A DNA stretch of 5,604 nt from Flavobacteriales bacterium (lineage in GTDB: Bacteria; Bacteroidota; Bacteroidia; Flavobacteriales_D; Crocinitomicaceae): NCBI GenBank assembly GCA_947476515.1, contig CANJQZ010000142.1:1-5604 (forward strand). Reading direction: 5' to 3'. Shown in pieces: positions 1 to 5,604 of this stretch; positions within the stretch are counted from its first letter, which is position 1; every line of letters starts with the position of its first letter. Below the pieces are notes generated by a model. That model saw only the letters and a program-made list of their open reading frames with translations, had not been told where the DNA came from and made no database searches. A program made the translations under genes and the position numbers.

Positions 1-51
1 ATATTAAGTATAGAATACCAATGATGTATTCCTTACTTGGCGAAAAAACTT

Positions 52-1587
52 CTATAAATCAAATTTAATACCTTGAGCTAAAGGTAAACTATCCGAATAA
101 TTGATGGTATTGGTTTGTCTGCGCATATATATTTTCCAAGCATCTGAACCGGATTCTCTACCTCCACCCGTTTCTTTCTCGCCTCCAAAAGCTCCTCCAA
201 TTTCTGCACCTGAGGTTCCAATATTTACATTAGCAATACCACAATCCGAGCCTGAATTTGCTAAGAACGCTTCCGCTTCTTTTAGATTATTGGTCATTAT
301 CGCTGACGACAATCCTTGAGGGACAGCATTCTGCATGTCAATAGCTTCTGTTAATTCACCGTGATACTTCATGATGTATAATATGGGTGCAAAGGTTTCA
401 TGTTGAACCATTGGGTGGTGATTCTCCGCTTCCAATATTACAGGTTTAACATAGCAACCTGAAGTATATTCAGCACCTGAAAGTACTCCTCCTTCAACTA
501 AAACCTTAGCTCCGTCTGCAATGGCCTGGTCAATAGCTTTCAAATAACTTGTTACAGCATCGGTGTCGATTAATGGCCCAACATGATTGTTAGCATCCAA
601 AGGATTTCCAATTTTCAATTGACCATAAGCCTTAACCAAGGCATCTTTTACCTTATCATAAATACTCTCATGTATGATTAATCTTCTTGTTGAGGTACAA
701 CGCTGTCCAGCGGTTCCAACAGCACCAAATACTGCTCCTGGTACCACCATTTTTAAATCTGCACTTGGAGCAATAATGATGGCATTATTTCCACCTAATT
801 CTAGTAATGATTTACCAAGTCGAGCTCCTACTGCAGCACCTACAAGCTTACCCATTCGTGTTGATCCAGTAGCTGAGATGAGCGGTACACGGGTGTCTTC
901 AGACATTAATTTTCCAAGGGAAGCATCACCAATTACTAGAGATGAAACTCCTTCTGGGACACCATTTTCGCGAAATACCTCATTGGTAATAAATTGACAA
1001 GCTAAGGCAGTAAGGGGAGTTTTCTCTGAAGGTTTCCAGATACAAACATCACCACAAACCCATGCTAAGGCAGTATTCCAATTCCAAACCGCTACCGGAA
1101 AATTAAATGCTGAAATGATTCCAACTATTCCCAATGGATGATACTGCTCATACATTCTGTGACCTGGTCGTTCAGAATGCATGGTTAAACCATACAACTG
1201 TCTAGACAAACCAACAGCAAAATCACATATATCTATCATTTCTTGAACTTCACCTAAACCTTCTTGCAAGGATTTTCCCATTTCATAAGAAACCAATTTA
1301 CCAAGTGGATCTTTATAAAAGCGAATGCGCTCAGCCAATTGTCTCACGATTTCACCGCGCTTAGGCGCAGGAATTGTTCTCCATTCTTTAAATGCTGATT
1401 GAGCTGTAGTGATGAGGTGCTCATAATCACTCGCTTCTGCAGCATTTACAGTAGCTATTAATTTACCATCTACAGGAGAAAACGCTTGAATTGGTGTTCC
1501 TTTAGTCTCCATCCAAACACTTCCTGAAGAAGCTCCATTGTTAACAGATTTGATATTGAATGTCTCGAGAATTTTATTCATTTCCAT
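52..1587 (-). CDS. amaB: ALDH7-type aldehyde dehydrogenase (probable L-piperideine-6-carboxylate / aminoadipate-semialdehyde dehydrogenase)
   Basis: This is a complete 511-residue NAD(P)-dependent aldehyde dehydrogenase, the usual length for the superfamily, and probably cytosolic since no signal peptide is seen. Visible motifs are FNFP (161-164, oxyanion Asn162), KPSE (185-188, cofactor Lys), GSTR (241-244), LELGG with general base Glu263, GQRCTS with catalytic Cys297, and ETFAP (397-401). The segment GEVQEMIDICDFAVGLSR (112-129), and Arg296 directly before the catalytic Cys, are characteristic of ALDH7/antiquitin. That family oxidises alpha-aminoadipate semialdehyde, in equilibrium with piperideine-6-carboxylate, to aminoadipate in lysine catabolism. 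The substrate assignment is inferred from these motifs; no lysine-pathway gene is adjacent. The start is either Met1 or Met3 (ATG GAA ATG), and nothing in the upstream sequence decides between them. An intrinsic terminator separates it from rplY upstream, so it is probably transcribed alone. Confidence 0.93.
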   Translation of the reverse strand: MEMNKILETFNIKSVNNGASSGSVWMETKGTPIQAFSPVDGKLIATVNAAEASDYEHLITTAQSAFKEWRTIPAPKRGEIVRQLAERIRFYKDPLGKLVSYEMGKSLQEGLGEVQEMIDICDFAVGLSRQLYGLTMHSERPGHRMYEQYHPLGIVGIISAFNFPVAVWNWNTALAWVCGDVCIWKPSEKTPLTALACQFITNEVFRENGVPEGVSSLVIGDASLGKLMSEDTRVPLISATGSTRMGKLVGAAVGARLGKSLLELGGNNAIIIAPSADLKMVVPGAVFGAVGTAGQRCTSTRRLIIHESIYDKVKDALVKAYGQLKIGNPLDANNHVGPLIDTDAVTSYLKAIDQAIADGAKVLVEGGVLSGAEYTSGCYVKPVILEAENHHPMVQHETFAPILYIMKYHGELTEAIDMQNAVPQGLSSAIMTNNLKEAEAFLANSGSDCGIANVNIGTSGAEIGGAFGGEKETGGGRESGSDAWKIYMRRQTNTINYSDSLPLAQGIKFDL

Positions 1588-1610
1588 GATAACTTGATTT
1601 TATTTTGGTG

Positions 1611-1618
1611 TAAAATTA
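1611..1618 (-). promoter_or_regulatory. possible -7 element for the aldehyde dehydrogenase gene
   Basis: On the minus strand this reads TAATTTTA, one mismatch from the Bacteroidota -7 consensus TAnnTTTG. It would start transcription roughly 15-20 nt before the dehydrogenase start codon. No good -33 TTTG is present at the expected distance; the nearest candidate is a CTG at 1641-1643, 22 nt away. A promoter must lie somewhere in this gap because a terminator precedes it, but this exact site is a weak call. Confidence 0.25.
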
Positions 1619-1660
1619 GTTTCTTTTCCGGCACGCTAAGCAGAAATTAAAAGTTTAGGC

Positions 1661-1688
1661 AAAAAAAAACCGCCATAAAGGCGGTTTT
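1661..1688 (-). terminator. Rho-independent terminator of the prs-rplY transcript
   Basis: The arms AAAACCGCC (1666-1674) and GGCGGTTTT (1680-1688) form a perfect 9-bp stem with a 5-nt loop (1675-1679). Read on the minus strand, the hairpin ends in an uninterrupted run of nine T (the A-run at 1661-1669), the classic intrinsic terminator layout. It begins 13 nt after the rplY stop codon. On the plus strand the tail is only TTTT followed by A's, so it should work mainly leftward. It insulates the downstream dehydrogenase gene from prs-rplY transcription. Confidence 0.9.
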
Positions 1689-1701
1689 AAAAATATTAAG
1701 A

Positions 1702-2289
1702 CTAAGCTTCTTCTTCTTCGTCATCGGTTTCAGTTGGTTTAACTGCACCCCTTGCCATTTTAACTGAAACAACCACTGCATTAGCAGGATCTAACAGTTC
1801 AACGCCAGGAATAGCAATACTTCCAACACGGATTGAGTCACCAATTTTTAATGGAGCAATATCTAAAACAATGGCATCTGGAAGTGCCCCTGGTAGACCA
1901 ACACAAGACATAAGTCTATAAACTTGCATTAAACGACCACCGGCTAAAACTCCACGAGAAGCACCTGTCAAACGAACAGGCAATTTAACTCTAACAGGTT
2001 TTGCAGGATTTAATTCATAGAAATCCACATGTTGTATGGTATCTTTTGTTGGGTGTTGTTGTAATTCACGAATGATTCCAATTGATTTTTTACCTTCAAT
2101 ATCAAGTTCAACTTGATATACTTCAGGAGAAAAAACGATTTTTTCAATTGCTACTCGCTTTACTGCGAAGTGAGTTTGCTCACCTTGTCCGTAAAGCACA
2201 CAAGGTACCATGCCTGAATTTCTGATTAGGCTAGCATCCTTTTTCCCTACGTTCGTTCTAAGCGAACCGCTCAAATGTGCTGTTTTCAT
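1702..2289 (-). CDS. rplY: 50S ribosomal protein L25, long Ctc form
   Basis: This 195-residue protein belongs to the bL25/Ctc/TL5 family, which binds 5S rRNA in the large ribosomal subunit. It is the two-domain form, about twice the length of the single-domain E. coli L25. Residues 1 to about 92 form the L25 RNA-binding domain, with RNSGMVPCVLYG (23-34) and the family motif IQHVDFYEL (85-93). Residues about 98-180 form the TL5/Ctc C-terminal beta domain, including LPDAIVLDIAPLKIGDSIRV (136-155). The protein ends in a short acidic tail (DDEEEE, 189-194), common in long bL25 proteins. The start is the only sensible one: MKTAHLSGSLR aligns with the family N-terminus. It lies 12 nt after the prs stop codon with no Shine-Dalgarno sequence (A/T-rich spacer), so it is probably co-transcribed with prs. 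A strong terminator follows. Confidence 0.95.
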   Translation of the reverse strand: MKTAHLSGSLRTNVGKKDASLIRNSGMVPCVLYGQGEQTHFAVKRVAIEKIVFSPEVYQVELDIEGKKSIGIIRELQQHPTKDTIQHVDFYELNPAKPVRVKLPVRLTGASRGVLAGGRLMQVYRLMSCVGLPGALPDAIVLDIAPLKIGDSIRVGSIAIPGVELLDPANAVVVSVKMARGAVKPTETDDEEEEA

Positions 2290-2301
2290 TTATTATTTAA
2301 T

Positions 2302-3231
2302 TTAAGAGATTACAAAATGGGAACTGATTGACTCATTGTTAACCAGTCTTTTAATTACATCAGCGAATAAATCGGCTACTGATATCACCTTTATTTTTGG
2401 AGATGTTTGTTTCAGAGGGATAGTATCTGTAACAATTAACTCCGTCAATTTTGAATTGTTAATTCGATCAAAAGCAGGGCCAGACAAAACAGCATGTGTA
2501 CAAAAAGCACGCACACTAAGAGCTCCTTTTTCGATTAGTAAATCGGCTGCAGTGGTCAATGTTCCAGCGGTATCACACATATCATCTATAATGATAACAT
2601 CTTTACCTTGAACATCCCCAATTACTGTCATTTCAGCAATTTCATTTGCTTTTTTCCTGTTTTTATGACACAAGGCCAAACCACAATTTAAATTCTTAGC
2701 GTATGAATTTGCGCGTTTTGCACCTCCAACATCTGGAGCAGCAATAATAAGATTGTCTGTATTTAATTTACTTATTTCTTTAAGAAATAAAGTAGATGCA
2801 TATAAATGATCTACTGGAACTTCAAAAAATCCTTGAATTTGATCTGCATGTAAATCCATCGTCATTACTCTGTCAACTCCTGCCGCAACCAACATATTGG
2901 CAACTAATTTTGCGCCTATCGCTACACGAGGTTTGTCTTTTCTGTCTTGACGGGCAAATCCAAAATAAGGGATTACTGCAATTATTTTTCTTGCAGACGC
3001 TCTTCTAGCGGCATCAATAAGCAATAATAGTTCAAACAAATTTTCAGTCGGTGGCATGGTAGATTGTACAATAAATACATCTTGTCCACGCACTGTTTCT
3101 TCAAATGAAGGTTGAAATTCTCCATCACTAAAAACAGTAACATTCACATCTCCTAAGGGAAGCCCAAAATGTATTGCTACACGATTTGCTAAATCTAAAG
3201 AAGCACGACCTGAAAATATTTTTACACCCAT
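2302..3231 (-). CDS. prs: ribose-phosphate pyrophosphokinase (PRPP synthase)
   Basis: The enzyme makes 5-phosphoribosyl-1-pyrophosphate from ribose-5-phosphate and ATP. PRPP feeds purine, pyrimidine, NAD, histidine and tryptophan synthesis in the cytosol. At 309 residues it has the usual class I length. Visible motifs are SDGEFQPSFEETVRGQDVFIVQS (35-57, family N-terminal signature), the ATP-binding region FGFARQDRK (90-98), the metal-binding MDLHADQIQGFF (125-136, His128), PDVGGAKRA (166-174), the catalytic flexible-loop Lys190 and Arg192 (HKNRK), and the ribose-5-phosphate loop IDDMCDTAGT (215-224). All expected catalytic residues are present. The start MGVKIFSGRAS matches the family N-terminus. 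It is the first gene of a two-gene unit with rplY, a pairing I recall from many bacteria (prs-ctc), linking nucleotide supply to translation. A well-matched Bacteroidota promoter lies just upstream, giving a 5' leader of only about 14 nt. Confidence 0.97.
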   Translation of the reverse strand: MGVKIFSGRASLDLANRVAIHFGLPLGDVNVTVFSDGEFQPSFEETVRGQDVFIVQSTMPPTENLFELLLLIDAARRASARKIIAVIPYFGFARQDRKDKPRVAIGAKLVANMLVAAGVDRVMTMDLHADQIQGFFEVPVDHLYASTLFLKEISKLNTDNLIIAAPDVGGAKRANSYAKNLNCGLALCHKNRKKANEIAEMTVIGDVQGKDVIIIDDMCDTAGTLTTAADLLIEKGALSVRAFCTHAVLSGPAFDRINNSKLTELIVTDTIPLKQTSPKIKVISVADLFADVIKRLVNNESISSHFVIS

Positions 3232-3250
3232 TTCGAGAATTAATTGAGTG

Positions 3251-3282
3251 CAAAGTTAGGGAATTTAAATTGCTGTAACAAA
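3251..3282 (-). promoter_or_regulatory. Bacteroidota-type promoter for prs-rplY
   Basis: Read on the minus strand, TTTG (3279-3282) is followed after exactly 20 nt by TAACTTTG (3251-3258). This matches both elements and the spacing of the Bacteroidota primary-sigma consensus (TTTG at -33, TAnnTTTG at -7). Transcription would start near 3245, about 14 nt before the prs ATG. The match is read directly from the sequence; its activity is inferred. Confidence 0.75.
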
Positions 3283-3294
3283 TTCAAAATAAGC

Positions 3295-3308
3295 ATAATC
3301 TTGATTAT
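3295..3308. repeat. 14-bp palindrome in the divergent prs/xseA intergenic region
   Basis: ATAATC and GATTAT are perfect inverted half-sites separated by TT. The palindrome lies 12 bp upstream of the prs -33 element and about 90 bp upstream of the xseA start codon, where a regulator could act on either gene. It is AT-rich, so chance is a real alternative, and no regulator is identified. Confidence 0.35.
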
Positions 3309-3375
3309 TTCTCAGAATGGACTAAATAATTCGAAAATATGGTGGTGAGCGCAACAAATTCTTAGGAGATTTACT

Positions 3376-3383
3376 TAACTTTA
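3376..3383 (+). promoter_or_regulatory. possible -7 element for the xseA-rnpA-peptidase operon
   Basis: TAACTTTA is one base from TAnnTTTG and differs from the prs -7 box only in the last position. It would give a very short leader, about 10 nt, before the xseA ATG, similar to prs. No TTTG/TTG occurs about 20 nt upstream (3352-3355 reads CAAC), so this is a weak call. The operon must start somewhere in 3232-3398 because prs is divergent. Confidence 0.22.
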
Positions 3384-3398
3384 ACCTTCAATAAAAAT

Positions 3399-4817
3399 AT
3401 GAACGAGCGTCAAGTCTTTACTTTAAAACAAGTTGTTTCTTCCATCAAAAAGACCATTTCAGAACGCTATAATTCAAGTTATTGGGTAAAAGCAGAGATG
3501 CATAAATTAAATAAATATCCGAGCGGTCATGCCTTTCCAGAATTGGTGCAAAAAGAAGATGGAAAGATAGTTGCGCAAATCAATGCAAATATCTGGAAAA
3601 CGCAATTTGAACAAATCAACCGTAAATTTATTGCAACCGTTAAAGAGCCGCTCAATGAAGGGAAAAATCTATTGTTATTGGTAAGAGTGGTTTATAATGA
3701 CACCTATGGACTCAGTCTTCAAATTCTCGACATAGATCCGTCATTTTCTTTGGGTGAGCTACAGAAAGAGCGCGATGAAACATTGAAAAAATTAAATGCG
3801 CTAGGCATTCTCAACAACAATCAACAATTACAACTTCCATTAATTCCTAAAAGAATAGCTTTAATTTCAGCAGATTCTAGCAAAGGACTCTCTGATTTTA
3901 TGGAGATCATCAAGGATGCCAAAGCTAAATATGTAATAGAAACTTATTTATTTCAAGCATATTTACAAGGAGATGTGGCTGTGGATTCAATATTACAAGC
4001 GCTTCGAAAAATAAAAAAGATACAACATCATTTTGATGCAGTTCTTATCATTCGAGGAGGTGGTGGGGAAGTTGGGTTATCTTGTTATAATAATTTTCAA
4101 TTATGTGAAGCCATTGCTACTTTTCCATTACCGGTTTTAACAGGTATAGGACATTCAACAAATCTAACTGTAGCAGAAATGATTGCCTATCGGCATGCTA
4201 TAACACCAACAAAACTTGCTGAATTTATTTTGGAAAATTACCAGCGATTTGATCATGATCTTTTGAAATTAAGTTTAGCCATTGGAAACCAAAGTACCTA
4301 CTTGTTACAAGACTCCAAGCACCGCTTTACTTTGCTTACAAAAGCAATGCAACAACTCGCACTACAACAAAATAATAGGTCAAAACATGAGTTAAGTTTC
4401 ATGATAAAAAATTTGGGGCACTTGAGTAAAGAATCTATTAACAATCAAAAGTTTCTGACTTTGAATTTCAAAAGCAGTATGAAGCAGAGTGTATTTACCT
4501 TTATCTCTAGATCAAAACTAGAACTATTACAGCAGGAAGTAAAGACAAAATTAACCTTTCAACAAAATTTGAACCAACAAGAAAGTGCCTTGGTAACACT
4601 TGGTAGCATTGTAAAAGCGCTTGATCCAGCGCAGGTATTAAAAAGAGGATATTCTATTACCTACTTCAATGGCAAAGCCATTCAGGAAGGTCAAAAATTA
4701 AAGAGAGGCGATAAAATAACAAGTTTAGGAAGTGCGTTTACTTTAGAAGCAACGATAGAAAATTTTCAAGCCAATGAAAATAATAAAGACTTGGATAAAA
4801 ATCAGGCGACAAGTTAA
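3399..4817 (+). CDS. xseA: exodeoxyribonuclease VII large subunit
   Basis: This 472-residue catalytic subunit of exonuclease VII is close to the family length (E. coli about 456). The enzyme degrades single-stranded DNA from both ends in repair and recombination. The N-terminal OB-fold DNA-binding domain spans about 5-112 (YWVKAEMHKL at 28-37, then GHAFPELV and IVAQINANIW). The catalytic domain spans about 120-280, with LIPKRIALISADSSKGLSDF (148-167, Asp166), IIRGGGGEVGLSCYNN (217-232, Arg219) and GIGHSTNLTVAE (249-260, His252). A helical region rich in Gln, Lys and Leu follows (about 280-395), then the conserved C-terminal LKRGYSIT...GKAIQ...LKRGDKI element (414-440). The E. coli motif GHETDVTIAD reads GHSTNLTVAE here, so Asn255 replaces an active-site Asp. 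The start fits the family N-terminus (FTLKQVVSSIKKTI). No xseB lies next to it; rnpA follows after 13 nt. Confidence 0.93.
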   Translation: MNERQVFTLKQVVSSIKKTISERYNSSYWVKAEMHKLNKYPSGHAFPELVQKEDGKIVAQINANIWKTQFEQINRKFIATVKEPLNEGKNLLLLVRVVYNDTYGLSLQILDIDPSFSLGELQKERDETLKKLNALGILNNNQQLQLPLIPKRIALISADSSKGLSDFMEIIKDAKAKYVIETYLFQAYLQGDVAVDSILQALRKIKKIQHHFDAVLIIRGGGGEVGLSCYNNFQLCEAIATFPLPVLTGIGHSTNLTVAEMIAYRHAITPTKLAEFILENYQRFDHDLLKLSLAIGNQSTYLLQDSKHRFTLLTKAMQQLALQQNNRSKHELSFMIKNLGHLSKESINNQKFLTLNFKSSMKQSVFTFISRSKLELLQQEVKTKLTFQQNLNQQESALVTLGSIVKALDPAQVLKRGYSITYFNGKAIQEGQKLKRGDKITSLGSAFTLEATIENFQANENNKDLDKNQATS

Positions 4818-4830
4818 TTACCTTTGAACT

Positions 4831-5214
4831 ATGGATTTTTCATTTGGTAAAGCCTACCGGATTTCAAGTAAGAAAAGAATTGAGGAAGTATTTGCAACGG
4901 GTAAAAAAACGCATGCCTTTCCTTTTCTTAATTACATTTTACTCGAAGACTTAAATGAAGTTCCAGGATTTGAAGTCTTGATTAGCGTTCCTAAAAAATT
5001 TATAAGAAAAGCCCACGATAGGAATTATGTAAAAAGATGTATTCGAGAAGGGCTTAGAAAAAACAAAGGTATTTTGGAAGAAATGCTAATTTTGAAAAAG
5101 CAACGACTGGCTATCTGTTTTGTATATATTAATAGAGAGGTTTTGCCATCAGAAAAAATTGAAAATAAAATACTTGAGAACTTAAATAAAATAAAAAATG
5201 ACCTACAAAAATAA
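4831..5214 (+). CDS. rnpA: ribonuclease P protein component
   Basis: This 127-residue basic protein is the normal size for the RNase P protein. It binds the catalytic RNA (RnpB) and helps mature the 5' ends of tRNAs in the cytosol. The N-terminal segment KAYRISSKKRIEEVFATGKK (7-26) matches the family opening (…RL…F…VF..G). The central strand FEVLISVPKKFIRKA (47-61) leads into the diagnostic RNR helix AHDRNYVKRCIREGLRKNK (61-79), with Arg64, Asn65, Arg69 and Arg72. The C-terminal third is Lys/Glu-rich and helical. The start MDFSFGKAYR fits the family with nothing missing. It follows xseA by 13 nt, and its last 17 nt overlap the start of the peptidase gene in another frame, pointing to one operon. 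The common bacterial partner rpmH is not upstream here. rnpB is not in the window. Confidence 0.95.
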   Translation: MDFSFGKAYRISSKKRIEEVFATGKKTHAFPFLNYILLEDLNEVPGFEVLISVPKKFIRKAHDRNYVKRCIREGLRKNKGILEEMLILKKQRLAICFVYINREVLPSEKIENKILENLNKIKNDLQK

Positions 5215-5604
5215 ACCAACTTACCTGTTCGCCTTGCTTTTGGTGTTTTGTTTAAATTTTTTCAAATCACACAGTCAATCGAATGGTTTTGAAGTAATCA
5301 AGAGCCTTGAATTAATGGATCAAGTTTATGAGCATTTAGACCTATATTTTGTTGATGAACCACAGAATGGGAAACTTTCCAAAGTTGCCATTGATGCCAT
5401 GCTTAAAGAATTAGATCCTTATACTGTTTACTACCATGAATCAAACATAGAAGATTATCGCTTAATGACCACGGGGCAATATGGTGGAATTGGTTCCTTG
5501 ATTCGGAAAATTGGTGATGATACTTATTTTAGTGATCCTTATGAGGGAAATCCAGCTCAAAAAGGCGGCATTAAAGCAGGGGATAAAATTATTTCCATTG
5601 ATGG
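5198..5604 (+). CDS. S41 family carboxy-terminal processing peptidase with PDZ domain (5' part, runs off the window)
   Basis: Only the first 135 codons plus two bases are present. Residues 1-26 look like a Sec signal peptide: Lys-containing start, hydrophobic core YLFALLLVFCLNFF (9-22), and likely cleavage after SHS before Gln27. The Cys18 context (LVFC) is a poor lipobox, so a soluble or anchored periplasmic protein is more likely than a lipoprotein. Residues about 30-92 match the S41 N-terminal helical region, ending in LKELDPYTVYY (69-79), the family's LDP(H/Y)(T/S)xY motif. From about 93 a PDZ domain begins (GQYGGIGS, then NPAQKGGIKAGDKIISIDG), the substrate-tail binding module. The catalytic Ser/Lys region lies beyond the edge. 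The start overlaps rnpA by 17 nt; the next ATG (codon 40) would remove the signal peptide, so the overlapping start is preferred. Such proteases trim or degrade envelope proteins. Confidence 0.9.
   Translation, partial: MTYKNKPTYLFALLLVFCLNFFKSHSQSNGFEVIKSLELMDQVYEHLDLYFVDEPQNGKLSKVAIDAMLKELDPYTVYYHESNIEDYRLMTTGQYGGIGSLIRKIGDDTYFSDPYEGNPAQKGGIKAGDKIISID

Noticed and set aside
12..32. Hairpin GAATAC(13-18)/GTATTC(26-31) downstream of the dehydrogenase stop codon, a possible terminator
   Set aside because: The stem is only 6 bp and AT-rich with a 7-nt loop, and there is no real T-run after it on the minus strand.
101..997. Plus-strand open frames (101-319 and 674-997) opposite the aldehyde dehydrogenase
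   Set aside because: They lie entirely antisense to a well-conserved gene, show low-complexity Pro/Ser/Ala-rich translations and match no family I recognise.
2336..3008. Plus-strand open frames (2336-2611 and 2796-3008) opposite prs
   Set aside because: They are antisense to prs, whose protein motifs continue unbroken through both intervals; the translations look like shadow frames.
3277..3361. Direct repeat AACAAATTC at 3277-3285 and 3353-3361
   Set aside because: Only 9 bp in AT-rich intergenic DNA; the first copy overlaps the prs -33 box but the second aligns with no promoter element.
3339..3368. An 8-codon frame (MVVSATNS) and an AGGAG sequence (3364-3368) before xseA, possible leader peptide or ribosome site
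   Set aside because: The AGGAG is about 30 nt from the xseA ATG with no start codon at proper distance, and the mini-frame has no regulatory codon bias or attenuator hairpin.
4819..4826. TACCTTTG, a perfect -7 box match just before the rnpA ATG
   Set aside because: The only upstream TTG (4791-4793) is 25 nt away, longer than the usual spacing, and transcription would begin at the start codon itself. With a 13-nt gap after xseA, read-through is simpler.
5025..5219. Minus-strand open frame opposite the rnpA 3' end
   Set aside because: Its Phe/Ser/Ile-rich translation is what A-rich lysine codons give on the opposite strand; it covers the conserved rnpA sequence and has no independent support.

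Overview
The window looks like a chromosomal housekeeping segment from a member of the Bacteroidota. The evidence is AT-rich DNA, A-rich start-codon contexts with essentially no Shine-Dalgarno sequences, and a promoter upstream of prs that fits the Bacteroidota sigma-factor pattern (TTTG, 20 nt, TAnnTTTG). The gene neighbourhoods prs–rplY(ctc) and rnpA–S41 peptidase also recall that phylum. I cannot place it below phylum from the sequence alone.

The left half (1-3231) is read leftward. prs (PRPP synthase) and rplY (long Ctc-type ribosomal protein L25) are separated by 12 nt and should form one transcript. It would start at a promoter at 3251-3282 and end at a strong intrinsic terminator at 1661-1688. 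Beyond the terminator, on the same strand, lies a separately transcribed aldehyde dehydrogenase of the ALDH7/antiquitin type. It probably oxidises the lysine-derived aminoadipate semialdehyde/piperideine-6-carboxylate.

The right half (3399-5604) is read rightward from the divergent intergenic region 3232-3398. xseA (exonuclease VII large subunit), rnpA (RNase P protein) and the 5' part of a secreted S41/PDZ carboxy-terminal processing protease are packed tightly: a 13-nt gap, then a 17-nt overlap. They look like one operon. The peptidase gene runs off the right edge.

No mobile element, CRISPR array, tRNA, rRNA or obviously new system is visible. The points most worth a second look are an XseA that carries Asn where the E. 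coli enzyme has a catalytic-site Asp, the absence of an adjacent xseB, the translationally overlapped rnpA–protease junction, and a 14-bp palindrome in the divergent prs/xseA promoter region. No stretch of more than 300 bases lacks a gene.
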